DNA of 64,000 bases from Shewanella loihica PV-4 (GTDB lineage: Bacteria; Pseudomonadota; Gammaproteobacteria; Enterobacterales; Shewanellaceae), in contig NC_009092.1 of the NCBI RefSeq assembly GCF_000016065.1, positions 3,162,001-3,226,000 on the forward strand, written 5' to 3'. This document shows, piece after piece, positions 27,711-36,441 of the stretch. The notes under the pieces were generated by a model. That model searched no databases and had not been told where the DNA came from. It was given only the letters and a program-made list of their open reading frames with translations. Positions within the stretch are counted from its first letter, which is position 1; each line of letters begins with the position of its first letter. The translations under genes were made by a program, and so were the position numbers.

Positions 27711-28028
27711 ATGAAACCAGCCCTAATATTGCTCGCCATAGCGTCACTCCTGTTTCCCCTACAAGGATACAGTGCGGGCTATGGAATATCGGCGGCCAGT
27801 AGCAGCATCTTGATGGCGGCTCAGAAAAATACGAATCAAAATCTACGTGTTAAAAATCGTCAGCAGGCCACTCAGATGGTAAAGGGGCGCTATAACGCCA
27901 AGGTCCTGAGCGTGCAATCATCACGGGTCAATGGCAACCCAGGCTACCGCGCCAAGTTGCTCAGTAAAGATGGCGTGGTCTTCTATGTCGCCATCGACGC
28001 CGTCACAGGACAGATGAGCCGACAATAA
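27711..28028 (+). CDS. PepSY-domain periplasmic protein
   Basis: A 105-residue protein with a signal peptide (ALILLAIASLLFPLQGYSA) and one PepSY-like unit: ATQMVKGRYNAKVLSVQSSR and KLLSKDGVVFYVAIDAVTGQM. PepSY proteins bind or inhibit envelope targets and are often encoded with sensor systems. ATG 27711 follows AGGTGA. It is 22 bp before the response-regulator gene, so the three genes probably form one operon and this protein may modulate the kinase. Confidence 0.85.
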   Translation: MKPALILLAIASLLFPLQGYSAGYGISAASSSILMAAQKNTNQNLRVKNRQQATQMVKGRYNAKVLSVQSSRVNGNPGYRAKLLSKDGVVFYVAIDAVTGQMSRQ

Positions 28029-28050
28029 CCTGCTAAGAAAGGACACGCCA

Positions 28051-28731
28051 ATGCGATTACTACTGGTTGAAGACGATTTAGCCCTTCAGGAAAATTTGAG
28101 ACAACACCTGCTCGATGCCAACTACACCCTAGACATTGCCAGCGACGGCGAAGAGGGCCTGTTTCAGGGACGAGAGTATCCCTACGACGCCGCCATTATC
28201 GACGTTGGCCTGCCTAAGTTAGATGGTATCGCGCTGATCGCCAGGTTAAGAGAAGAGGGAATAGACTACCCCATACTGATCCTGACCGCGCGCGACAACT
28301 GGCAAGACAAGGTCGAAGGCCTGGATGCCGGCGCAGACGACTACCTGACCAAGCCGTTTCATCCCGAAGAGCTGGTCGCCAGGCTCAAGGCGCTGATCCG
28401 CCGGGCGGCGGGCAAATCCAGCCCTGTGATTCAAAACGGACCCTACTCTCTCAACACCAGCAGCCACGAGATCAAATTTGGCGACCAGGATGTCAGCCTG
28501 AGCGGCTCCGAATACAAGCTGTTCGAGTATTTCATGCTGCATATCGGCGAGGTGAAGTCCAAGAGCATATTGATCGAACACATCTATGATCAGGATTTCG
28601 ACTTAGATTCCAACGTCATAGAGGTCTTTATCCGCCGCCTGCGTAAGAAGCTCGACCCCAACGGCCAGTATGGGCTTATCGAGACATTGCGTGGCCAAGG
28701 TTACCGCCTCAAGCCACTGGATAACAGTTAA
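28051..28731 (+). CDS. phoP: PhoP-type response regulator
   Basis: OmpR-family regulator, 226 residues. The receiver has an acidic pocket in VEDDL, the phospho-acceptor Asp51 in IIDVGLP, Thr in LILTARDNW and Lys in LTKPFH; the C-terminal winged helix carries VFIRRLRKKLD and TLRGQGYRL. The stretch NWQDKVEGLDAGADDY is characteristic of the PhoP subgroup. The next gene encodes its probable kinase. Whether it responds to Mg2+, peptides or something else in this organism is not shown. Confidence 0.85.
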   Translation: MRLLLVEDDLALQENLRQHLLDANYTLDIASDGEEGLFQGREYPYDAAIIDVGLPKLDGIALIARLREEGIDYPILILTARDNWQDKVEGLDAGADDYLTKPFHPEELVARLKALIRRAAGKSSPVIQNGPYSLNTSSHEIKFGDQDVSLSGSEYKLFEYFMLHIGEVKSKSILIEHIYDQDFDLDSNVIEVFIRRLRKKLDPNGQYGLIETLRGQGYRLKPLDNS

Positions 28732-28748
28732 GCTTTCGAGGCCATTTG

Positions 28749-30203
28749 ATGAGCAACCAGCGCGCCCCACAGGGCAAACTCAACTCCCTCAGGGTTCGTC
28801 TGATCCTCAGCGCCCTGCTGCTGATATTGCTGCTGCTGCCCACCATTGGCTTCGCCCTCAACAACGCCTTTAAACAACAGGTGATGACCAACGTCAGAGA
28901 GCAGCTAAGCGCCTACCTCTATTCTGTGCTGGCGGTGGCCGAGATGGACGAAGGCAAGCTCTATATGCCAGAGGCGCTGCTGGAGAATCAGTTCAATGTC
29001 ATAGGCTCAGGCCTCTACGCAGTGATCGACAGCGCAGGCGCTCATGGAACGGATAGCGTCCACCAGGGTGACAACCAAAATGACAGCCAGAGCGATAACC
29101 AAACTGAAAGTGACCGCCAGGCCAGCGTTGAGCCCCTCTGGTCATCCAACTCCTTTCTTGGGTTAAACATCACGACTCCCCTGCCCCATCCTAAGGTGGG
29201 ACGCAGCGAATTTGGCGAGCAGATGTTAGAGCAGCAGCCCCATCTCATCTACAGCTTCAGCGTACGCTTTGCCCCCGGCGAGGCCCAGCGCCAGAGCGCG
29301 CCAATCACCATCCACATCATCAAAGATCTCGACGGCGTGGCGCAGCAGCTCAAGGCCTTTAGCCAACATCTGTGGAGCTGGCTGGTGGTGTTGATGCTGG
29401 TACTGCTGGCGATTCAATTTGCCTGGTTGGCCTGGACATTAAAACCCCTGGCGCGATTCAGAGAGGAGCTGGGACAAGTACAACGCGGCGAGGCGGAGCA
29501 GCTCAGCGGTCATTACCCCAATGAACTGCAGGCGGTGGCCAAACAGCTCAACACACTGCTGAGCACAGAGCAGCGCCAGCGCAGCCGCTATCGCAACGCC
29601 CTCTCTGACTTAGCCCACAGCCTCAAGACGCCGCTGGCGGTGATCCAGAGCCAGAAAGATCTCAGCCCAACCTCTCTTGAGCAGGTTGGGCAGATCAATC
29701 GCACCATAGGCCACCAGCTCAAGCGTGCCCAGAGCGCCGCCGGTAACGCCTGGCACCTGGGGATCAAGGTCAGCCTAGTCTCCGACAAGCTACTGCGCAC
29801 CCTGGTCAAGATCCATCCAGGGGTAGCCCTCAGCTATGGCAAGGCTCCTGAGGAAAACCAGATCTTCTACGGCGATCAGAGCGATCTTACAGAGATGCTG
29901 GGCAACCTGCTGGATAACGCCTGTAAGGCGGCTAGAAACAAGGTGATGCTGAGCGTCGACGCTGACAATGGAAAGCTCATCATCAGCGTCGAAGATGACG
30001 GCGCCGGCGTTAGCCCAGAGCAGCGTCAGCTCATACTCGAGCGTGGACGACGCGCCGATACCTATGAGAAGGGCCACGGCATAGGGCTCGCCATCGTCGG
30101 CGACCTGGTGCAGAGCTATCAGGGAGAGCTCACCATAGACAGCTCGGCGACGCTTGGCGGCGCCAAATTCATCCTGAGCTTCCCCCAACAGTTCGCCGAG
30201 TAG
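28749..30203 (+). CDS. phoQ: PhoQ-type sensor histidine kinase
   Basis: Inner-membrane kinase of 484 residues. Membrane segments are at about 12-36 and 209-230, enclosing a periplasmic domain. The H-box LSDLAHSLKTPLAVIQ (His290) matches the PhoQ type, followed by an N-box LLDNACKAARNKV and G-boxes VEDDGAGV and GHGIGLAIV. The periplasmic domain has an odd Asp/Gln/Asn-rich stretch at about 100-125 and no obvious long acidic patch like that of enteric PhoQ. It starts 17 bp after phoP (ATG; a TTG just before is ignored). Confidence 0.85.
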   Translation: MSNQRAPQGKLNSLRVRLILSALLLILLLLPTIGFALNNAFKQQVMTNVREQLSAYLYSVLAVAEMDEGKLYMPEALLENQFNVIGSGLYAVIDSAGAHGTDSVHQGDNQNDSQSDNQTESDRQASVEPLWSSNSFLGLNITTPLPHPKVGRSEFGEQMLEQQPHLIYSFSVRFAPGEAQRQSAPITIHIIKDLDGVAQQLKAFSQHLWSWLVVLMLVLLAIQFAWLAWTLKPLARFREELGQVQRGEAEQLSGHYPNELQAVAKQLNTLLSTEQRQRSRYRNALSDLAHSLKTPLAVIQSQKDLSPTSLEQVGQINRTIGHQLKRAQSAAGNAWHLGIKVSLVSDKLLRTLVKIHPGVALSYGKAPEENQIFYGDQSDLTEMLGNLLDNACKAARNKVMLSVDADNGKLIISVEDDGAGVSPEQRQLILERGRRADTYEKGHGIGLAIVGDLVQSYQGELTIDSSATLGGAKFILSFPQQFAE

Positions 30204-30363
30204 CCATAGCGTGAGCGAAAGCCGGGTTTGAACTAAAGCCTAAATCAGCTCGGTTCAGCATTTATTTATTATTTTCTTCCCCACTTTTAGCTTTCAGCTA
30301 ATGTTCATCTTGGGCCTTTTATTATCTGAGTAAATCCAATGACAGATAAGCCTAGGAGACGTT

Positions 30364-31740
30364 ATGAAAAGCATCAGACAATGGACTTTGCTCCTGCTCA
30401 TTGCCCTTTCACAGTCACTGCTTACCCCTTCAGTGTCGCGGGCAGAAGACGCTGTTCAAGAGATCCAGTTTAGCGATGCCGAGCTTGCGCAGATGCTGGC
30501 CCCCATCGCCCTGTATCCCGACAGCCTACTCACCCACATTTTAATTGCCTCCACCTATCCGCTAGAGGTGGTGCAGGCCAATCGTTGGCGCAACAAAAAC
30601 AAGTCGTTAGAAGGCGCTGAGGCGGTTAACCGCGCTGAGAAAAAGGACTGGGATCCCAGCGTCACCGCCTTGGTCGCCTTTCCCGACCTGCTGCAACGCC
30701 TGAGTGACGACCTCGAGTGGACTCAGAAGCTGGGCGACACCTTCTTGCAAGACGAGGAGCGAGTGCTGGACAGCATTCAGAGCCTGAGACAGCAGGCCGA
30801 GCGCGCCAATGCCTTCGACGACATGGAGAATATGAAGGTCACTAAGGTCAATCGCCAGATCGTTATCGAACCTGTGCAGCGAGAGGTGATCTATGTGCCT
30901 TACTATGACACCCGAGTGGTCTACGGCCATTGGCATTGGTACAACTACCCGCCAGTATATTGGGCCTATCCGCCCCATTATGCCCGTTACTACCCGGGTC
31001 ATATTTCGGGACACTTCTACTTCAACAGCGGCATACATATCAGCTTTAACTACTTCTTCAGTGCGTTTAGCTGGCGTCAGCGTCACATAGTGGTGACCCA
31101 TCACCATCATACGACTCGCTACCGCCCCTATAGCCGAATCGTGACCAGCAGCGGCGCCCAACGTTGGCACCACAAGCCGGTCCACAGACACGGTGTGGCG
31201 TATCGCTCGCCAAAGGTTAAGGCCCGCTACGACAAGTATCGTCCTAACCGCTATGACGTAAAACACAATAGCAGCATGGAGCGCTATTCCAATTCAAAGC
31301 AGGCCAAGCCGAGTCAGGCCAAGCACTATAACGCGGCGCAGGTTCAAAAGCGCCGCGAGCAGAACTTCAGCCATAAGCTGAGCGATGCACGCAGCCAGCA
31401 TGACCGTCATCAAAATGCGCAAAAGACACCGACCAAGTATTATGAGAAGCGCGACCGACTCAGCCTGAATGACAAGGCCAATCGCTCGTCGAGCAATAAA
31501 GCCGACAACAGGACAAAAGAGTGGAATAGAGAGAAGAGCCCTCAGCGAAACGACAGCTATCAGCGTGAGATGAAGAGCCATCAGCGCGACAACAAGAGTC
31601 ATCAACAGCAAAGCTACCAAAGAGAGAGGAGCCATCAGCCAGTGAAGAGCCCTCAGCGGGAAAGGAGCCATCAGACCAATAACGGTCGCGGCGCCTCATC
31701 TCACAACCAACAGGGCCGAACTAAGCAACGTGATAACTAA
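30364..31740 (+). CDS. DUF3300 family exported protein
   Basis: 458 residues. Signal peptide LLLIALSQSLLTPSVSRA, then the DUF3300 domain: AELAQMLAPIALYPDSLLTHILIAS, MENMKVTKVNRQIVIEPVQREVIYVPYYDTRVVYG. A Tyr/His/Trp/Pro-rich segment follows, and the C-terminal third is a low-complexity basic region with repeated SHQ/SPQ-R-E/D blocks. The family's function is unknown. The last units of a tandem repeat overlap the coding end. It is 160 bp after phoQ with its own ribosome binding site (TAGGAGAC). Confidence 0.88.
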   Translation: MKSIRQWTLLLLIALSQSLLTPSVSRAEDAVQEIQFSDAELAQMLAPIALYPDSLLTHILIASTYPLEVVQANRWRNKNKSLEGAEAVNRAEKKDWDPSVTALVAFPDLLQRLSDDLEWTQKLGDTFLQDEERVLDSIQSLRQQAERANAFDDMENMKVTKVNRQIVIEPVQREVIYVPYYDTRVVYGHWHWYNYPPVYWAYPPHYARYYPGHISGHFYFNSGIHISFNYFFSAFSWRQRHIVVTHHHHTTRYRPYSRIVTSSGAQRWHHKPVHRHGVAYRSPKVKARYDKYRPNRYDVKHNSSMERYSNSKQAKPSQAKHYNAAQVQKRREQNFSHKLSDARSQHDRHQNAQKTPTKYYEKRDRLSLNDKANRSSSNKADNRTKEWNREKSPQRNDSYQREMKSHQRDNKSHQQQSYQRERSHQPVKSPQRERSHQTNNGRGASSHNQQGRTKQRDN

Positions 31741-31783
31741 GCGACAAGTTGCTAAGTAACTAAATAGCTAAGTAGGGAGCGGT
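31721..31783. repeat. CTAAG tandem repeat spanning the DUF3300 stop codon
   Basis: Four units starting CTAAG at 31721, 31737, 31752 and 31768 (spacing 16, 15, 16). The first codes for the last residues and the TAA stop (31738-31740) opens the second. Confidence 0.75.
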
Positions 31784-31890
31784 AAAGTTCGGAGCTCGCT
31801 TACGAAAGAGCAAGCATTAAGGCGGTGGCAATCACCGCCGTCACTTTTCTCGAATCAGATTTCAATACTCGGATCCCGCCCCCTATTCAC

Positions 31891-31922
31891 CTAAATCTAC
31901 CAGCGTCTTAATCTACCAGCCT
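31891..31922. repeat. 16-bp direct repeat spanning the YgjV-like stop codon
   Basis: CTAAATCTACCAGCGT (31891-31906) and CTTAATCTACCAGCCT (31907-31922) are adjacent near-copies; the second contains the stop codon and last codons of the minus-strand gene. Confidence 0.8.
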
Positions 31923-32420
31923 AGGGCGCCACGGCAAGCCATAGAAGCGGTAGTAGCCCACCAGATTACTGCCGATAAACAGCAGCTCCATCACCACAGC
32001 CGTGGGCGAACCCACCAAATAGTTGTTAAGCAGCCAGATGCTGGTACCCACTAACATCAGCTGTCTCAGGCCTTGATCCCTTGGACAGAAGGCGGCGATG
32101 GTCTGAGTACAGCTGCCGGCAAAACTTATCAGGCTCAGGGGGCCGGCATAGGTAAATAGGGCAATCAAGCTATTAATCCCCAGAAACAGCCAGAGTAGGC
32201 GCCGCGAGTGTGAAAATACGGTCACCAGGTAGCGAATCGCGGCGACCAACATGAGCCCGGCGGCCGTCCACTGGAGCAGCAGCGCAAAATGAACGCTGAT
32301 TAATACCCCAGACAGTGCGAGGCAGAGCACTATGTGGCGCTTCTGCTTGAATTGAAAAGAGAGAATGTCTGTAACGATCGCCACAGCGATCAAACATTGA
32401 GAGAGAAGAAACAGCGACAT
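31908..32420 (-). CDS. YgjV-like inner-membrane protein
   Basis: A 170-residue protein with about six hydrophobic segments and no soluble domain, matching the YgjV family (LSFQFKQKRHIVLCLALSG, YTAGPLS-like loop, MELLFIGSNLVGYYRFYG). The family's function is not established. ATG 32420 follows AGGTGTGT; an in-frame ATG six bases upstream is less well placed. Monocistronic by appearance. Confidence 0.75.
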   Translation of the reverse strand: MSLFLLSQCLIAVAIVTDILSFQFKQKRHIVLCLALSGVLISVHFALLLQWTAAGLMLVAAIRYLVTVFSHSRRLLWLFLGINSLIALFTYAGPLSLISFAGSCTQTIAAFCPRDQGLRQLMLVGTSIWLLNNYLVGSPTAVVMELLFIGSNLVGYYRFYGLPWRPRLVD

Positions 32421-32641
32421 ACACACCTAAGATTTCAACATGCGAAAGATGGAGCTAGTATGGTTCAGCCTTGATTCAAGGCGCATTAACTTAAGATAAG
32501 CCGGCAAGAATCTTTTCGGTGCTTATATGTACTAGCTTATACCAAGGCATGGAAAGTGTCGCACCGCTATCTTTTCACCTATATCAACAAGTCTATCTTT
32601 TTAAACTAGTGCTCCTCATTCCTCCCTCTCATCAGTTAGTC

Positions 32642-33220
32642 TCAGGCTAGCCTGGCCTTGAGCCGCGACAGACTCACGGGCGTAATACCTATATAGCGAG
32701 CCAGCTGCACGTTACTCAGGCGCTCGACCCACATGGGCCTATGGTTGACTAGGTAGAGATAGCGCTCCTCGGGACGTTTGAGCAACAAGAAGGCCTCCTT
32801 TTCCTCCTTGTACAGCAGCTGTTGACTCAGCAAGGCGATCAGCACGGCTTGCCAGCTCGCCTGTTTTAGCTGCGCGAGGGGGAAGCGCACCAAGGTCGCG
32901 TCAGTCACCGCCTCCAGCTGATAGGGCGCCGCATCCCCTGTCAGCAGGCTGTGATAGAGCAGACAGAGCTCCCCTTCAAAATAAAACTCCTTCGAAAACA
33001 GGCCGCCACAATCGCCATAATACTGGGCCCCCAAGATGCCATCGACGATGAAATAACCATGCTCCTGGCAGGCCCCCTGGTGCAGCAATATCTCACCTCG
33101 GGGCGCGCGAATGCATTTGGCCTGACTCAGCGCCTCACAACATTCATTATCCGCCAGCCCAAGCTGAGCTAATCGCTCAGCAAAAACGCTAAGGGCATCA
33201 TTAGCTGGTCTCTGTGTCAC
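32642..33220 (-). CDS. Crp/Fnr-family transcriptional regulator
   Basis: 192-residue regulator with an N-terminal cyclic-nucleotide-binding-like beta roll (ILLHQGACQEHGYFIVDGILG, EFYFEGELCLLYHSLLTG) and a short C-terminal helix-turn-helix (LSNVQLARYIGITPVSLSRLKARL). The roll lacks the RxA phosphate-binding pattern of true CRP and lacks an FNR-type Cys cluster, so the effector is unknown. The start is GTG 33220 with AGAGGAAAC upstream; a farther GTG at 33274 would add 18 residues. It stands alone, divergent from the ABM gene. Confidence 0.82.
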   Translation of the reverse strand: MTQRPANDALSVFAERLAQLGLADNECCEALSQAKCIRAPRGEILLHQGACQEHGYFIVDGILGAQYYGDCGGLFSKEFYFEGELCLLYHSLLTGDAAPYQLEAVTDATLVRFPLAQLKQASWQAVLIALLSQQLLYKEEKEAFLLLKRPEERYLYLVNHRPMWVERLSNVQLARYIGITPVSLSRLKARLA

Positions 33221-33412
33221 TCTGTTTCCTCTGCGCTCTGTTTGGGCCCTTATGATAGCACTCCCAGACGACACTGAATAACCCTTGCCCTATTCGCCAG
33301 ATAGGTTCGAGCATATCAGCAAAACGCCTCCTTTAAACCGCGCCGCTTTTTAGGCTAGACTCAGAGGTCATCCATGATTTTATTTAGGTTTTTAACCAGC
33401 GGAGAGCTACAG

Positions 33413-33763
33413 ATGTCAACACGCGTTTTTGTGATAGCCCAGTTTCGTCCCAAGGCGGGAAAAGCCGCCGAACTCTTCGAGATACTCAAGGCTCTGGAGC
33501 CCGACTCACTGCGGGAACAGGGCTGTATTCAGTACATTCTCACCCGCCAGATTGACCATCCGAGCGCCAGTCGCACCGACTACCCTATCGTATTCAACGA
33601 GATCTGGGCCGATGGCGAAAGCTGGGCGGCTCACGGCCGTCGCCAACAGATCAAACACTTCTTCGACACTCAGGTGAGCTCCCCTACCGGCCTGGTGGAT
33701 GATGCCATAGTGACCGCCTATACCGACGAGGGCTACGAATACGACGCCCCGGTATTTATCTAG
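33413..33763 (+). CDS. antibiotic biosynthesis monooxygenase (ABM) domain protein
   Basis: 116-residue dimeric alpha/beta-barrel type protein: VFVIAQFRPKAGKAAELFEILKALEPDSLREQGCIQY, then FNEIWADGESWAAHGRRQQIKHFF. This is the YgiN/ABM fold, which includes quinol monooxygenases. ATG 33413 is preceded by GGAGAG. Its promoter region is shared with the divergent Crp/Fnr-type gene, which might regulate it. Confidence 0.85.
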   Translation: MSTRVFVIAQFRPKAGKAAELFEILKALEPDSLREQGCIQYILTRQIDHPSASRTDYPIVFNEIWADGESWAAHGRRQQIKHFFDTQVSSPTGLVDDAIVTAYTDEGYEYDAPVFI

Positions 33764-33793
33764 CCATTTGTCTAATCCTCGCCTCAAGAGATG

Positions 33794-33822
33794 AAAAAAC
33801 GCAGCCTAGGCTGCGTTTTTTT
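33794..33822. terminator. bidirectional terminator
   Basis: A6-CGCAGCC-TA-GGCTGCG-T7 between the convergent ABM and M43 protease genes. Confidence 0.93.
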
Positions 33823-33845
33823 ATCGTTTTTCGTGGCTTTCGCTA

Positions 33846-34913
33846 TTAGTTAGCCACACCTGTCGCGGCCTGGTTTTGCGCCGACCAGAGAGTCACGCGG
33901 GCCTGACTGTCGAGGCCATTGACCATGCGCGCCACCTGATCTTGGGTGAAGTTGGCGTATTGATCTGAGTAGGCCATAAAGTTCTGCCAGTTGATGGTCT
34001 GCCCCATGCAGTTGACTATGCCGCCATCACCCGGGTTCATCTGCCAGCTGTTTTGTTGCGGCGTATCGCAGTTCTCATCGCCCGTGGTGCCGCAACGGCG
34101 CTCCATGCCACGCTTACAACCGCCTTCGAAGGTGTGGATCAGATCCAGGAAGTGACCAAACTCGTGGGTCAACACAGAGCGAAAGTTCTCGTCGGTGTTA
34201 CTACCAAGATAGGCGCCGTTATAGGTCACCCGTGCCAGCCCCTCGTCTGACATTGTGGTATCCGGGTACCAGGCCACCCCTGAGTTGTTGGTGACACCAT
34301 CGGCATAGAGGTCGTTCTGAATGTAGACATTCATATACTTGTAGTTATCCCAGTGATCCCGCTTCACATCTGAACTGGAATAGTTACCCGCCCCAGACGA
34401 TGCCGGATGATAAACGATACCCGAAGTGGGATTCCCCTGTGGATCGATACTGGCTAGGCGAAACTCGATATTGAGCGCCTGCTTCACCCCTTGGAATTCT
34501 GCATCTATGTCGGCGAAATCGGCGGTGCGTCCCTGAAAGTCTTCGTTAGTCTTGTTGAGCGCATCTATGATCACCGCATCGGTCACCGTCTTACCGTTGA
34601 ACTGGGTGCCATACACATGGAACACCACAGGGATCACGTAACTTGGGGTCGCCGACAAGGCCAGCGCCGAAGGGGTATCGCCGATCGCCACACTGGCATC
34701 ATCACCAGGCTTAGCCATGGCGCGCTTACGCTCAAACAGCTTGGCATGACGAGCCTTGGCCTCAGCCTCGGCGGCAGGGAAATTACGATAATGCTGAGCG
34801 TTGATCTCCCCCGCCTTACAGTGATCGGCGGCAAACTCGGGCTGCTTGGCGCTAACGCCTGCGCTAGTTGTCAACAGGGCGGCCAGGATAGATAAAGTCA
34901 ATTTGTTGGTCAT
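33846..34913 (-). CDS. secreted M43-type zinc metalloprotease
   Basis: 355 residues with a signal peptide (KLTLSILAALLTTSAGVSA). The catalytic motif HEFGHFLDLIH (HExxHxxxxxH) is near residue 245 and a Met-turn-like FMAYSD near 310, placing it with metzincins of the pappalysin/M43 (cytophagalysin) family. Cys residues around GCKRGMERRCG and ENCDTP could form disulfides. The ATG at 34913 gives a proper signal peptide; an upstream in-frame start does not. It is probably exported and degrades external protein. Confidence 0.88.
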   Translation of the reverse strand: MTNKLTLSILAALLTTSAGVSAKQPEFAADHCKAGEINAQHYRNFPAAEAEAKARHAKLFERKRAMAKPGDDASVAIGDTPSALALSATPSYVIPVVFHVYGTQFNGKTVTDAVIIDALNKTNEDFQGRTADFADIDAEFQGVKQALNIEFRLASIDPQGNPTSGIVYHPASSGAGNYSSSDVKRDHWDNYKYMNVYIQNDLYADGVTNNSGVAWYPDTTMSDEGLARVTYNGAYLGSNTDENFRSVLTHEFGHFLDLIHTFEGGCKRGMERRCGTTGDENCDTPQQNSWQMNPGDGGIVNCMGQTINWQNFMAYSDQYANFTQDQVARMVNGLDSQARVTLWSAQNQAATGVAN

Positions 34914-35489
34914 GTTATTAGTCACTCTTATTGTTAGCTTTTTAGGGTAAATCGCCCTCTCCCTGGCGTCTGCGCTTCCTTTCGGGCGAATAACAACATT
35001 ACCTATTGAGATAAAATATTCTGTATACAATATACTCAAATAAAAATAGGAGTAAACCCAAATGTGAATATTTTGTAAATCCGTAATTTCACAGAGACAC
35101 TGGGTTGCAGTGACACAACGGCAACTCAGCTCAAAGCTAAAGAGACAAAGAAGTATGTTGATTGAACGGGGAATATTGCTGGCTAAGTGGTAGGTGGCGT
35201 CAGCAAAGATTTATAGTATCAGACTGATTTTATTAAGGTAAATACATTAAAAAGGCACAAGATAGCACAAGTGCGATCGCCTGACGCGCAACAAGAGAAA
35301 AGCGTCGCCAAAAATAACGCACTACCAAATAGAAAGCGCAGACAAATAGAAAACGCAGAAAAAGAGAAAGCGTAGACAAAGAGAAAGCGCTGCTAAAGGT
35401 AAAGCGTTGGCAGCAACTCGACTCGACCTAATGGGCTAAATATTTGGGCTTGTCTAGCGCCTTACTTCCCTGCTATCGACCATGACCCA
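34914..35489. other. gene-free region between protease and Cys-motif protein genes
   Basis: 576 bp. The right part is mostly a 17-bp tandem array (35292-35410). The left part, near 34914-35060, is AT-rich and should hold the protease promoter. Nothing else was recognised. Confidence 0.6.
35292..35410. repeat. 17-bp tandem array, seven units
   Basis: Seven units in exact 17-bp register, starting at 35292, 35309, 35326, 35343, 35360, 35377 and 35394, with consensus near CAAAGAGAAAGCGCAGA. The third and fourth units differ by a single base; the outer ones are more diverged. It lies 80 bp past the stop of the minus-strand gene at 35490. Confidence 0.9.
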
Positions 35490-36260
35490 CTAATAGCCAG
35501 TCTGGGCACCGGCCCTCGCCCTGAGCAGTTTAAACTTATGAAATCCCAGGTTTCTCAGCCTTTGTAGTTCGAAATCTATCATGCCCTGCATTTCTCTCGC
35601 CTTAAGATCTTGGGAACACTTAAACTCGCCCCCCAGCCCCTTATTAAACTTAGAGATAGACTTGTAACAGATTCGCGCCGGACAGGTGTAGGCACAACCT
35701 GCATTGGCAAACAAACGAATACGATCTTTCTGCGCCAAGGCCGCCAAGAAGGCCTCATCATCGTTGAGCACCATAGGAAGCACCAGGGTATCGTAGAGCC
35801 CAAAGGCCTCTTCGATCTGCTCAGGTTTTAGCAGGTTCTTTATCACGCTGGCTTCGATGTCATAGTCGGGAAATTCCTGCTTGATCCAGTAAGCGAGGTC
35901 ATCGTTTGTGCAGATAATAGAGTTGCGCTTGTGATGATACTTAGCCAGCAAGGCGCGATTGGCGTCGAACTCCTCCTTGGTGGCAAAGTGATTGGTAAAG
36001 GGAATTCTAAGCCCAATACCATGATCCGCCAGCAGGCCCGTGTCCCGCTCAGACAGCTGACGCATCAGATAGAAACGTCCGCCATATAGGGTCGATGGCT
36101 CGACGAAACCAAATACACTCTCAATCTGCCCAAGGGGCACCGCGGCAAAGTTTTGTTTTAAAAACTTAATCACTGACTGATGATCCGCCTTGCCCCGCGC
36201 CGACACAGTATAAGTGCTCTTAGGTGCCGTGCTCTCGCTTCCCGCTGGCTTGTCGCTCAT
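35490..36260 (-). CDS. protein of unknown function with CAYTCPARICYK motif
   Basis: 256 residues; I do not recognise a named family. It begins MSDKPAGSESTAPK, with a flexible start. Visible features are LYGGRFYLMRQLSERDTGLLADHGIGLRIPFTNHF in the first half, IICTNDDLAYW near 112, and LFANAGCAYTCPARICYKSISKF near 190 followed by a lone Cys in EFKCSQD. A Cys-x3-Cys-x4-Cys cluster behind an alpha/beta-rich domain recalls Fe-S or zinc ligands in U32-peptidase-like and related TIM-barrel proteins. A metal cluster is inference. No signal peptide; likely cytoplasmic. Confidence 0.75.
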   Translation of the reverse strand: MSDKPAGSESTAPKSTYTVSARGKADHQSVIKFLKQNFAAVPLGQIESVFGFVEPSTLYGGRFYLMRQLSERDTGLLADHGIGLRIPFTNHFATKEEFDANRALLAKYHHKRNSIICTNDDLAYWIKQEFPDYDIEASVIKNLLKPEQIEEAFGLYDTLVLPMVLNDDEAFLAALAQKDRIRLFANAGCAYTCPARICYKSISKFNKGLGGEFKCSQDLKAREMQGMIDFELQRLRNLGFHKFKLLRARAGAQTGY

Positions 36261-36441
36261 ATCACTCGCTTTATTAACCTTTAGATAACAAAACAATATA
36301 GAGATCCAGTCCTACTGACTCCTTGATGTAGATCAAATCACAATGACTGCCTACAACTCTTCAAGAGGGATATAGTCGTTTACTTTTCCCCAACCCCAAG
36401 GATATGATGCAAAAGTATTAATCAGATGTTAAAGGAATGAC

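Noticed and set aside
27548-27802. 84-residue plus-strand ORF before the PepSY gene
   Set aside because: Low-complexity translation, no ribosome binding site, and it overlaps the PepSY gene in another frame.
30607-31266. 219-residue minus-strand ORF opposite the DUF3300 gene
   Set aside because: Antisense shadow caused by the codon pattern of the real gene.
35292-35410. CRISPR array
   Set aside because: Units are contiguous 17-mers with no unique spacers and no cas genes nearby.
35292-35410. Plasmid-type iteron origin
   Set aside because: No Rep gene, DnaA box cluster or AT-rich unwinding region adjoining; the surroundings are ordinary chromosomal genes.
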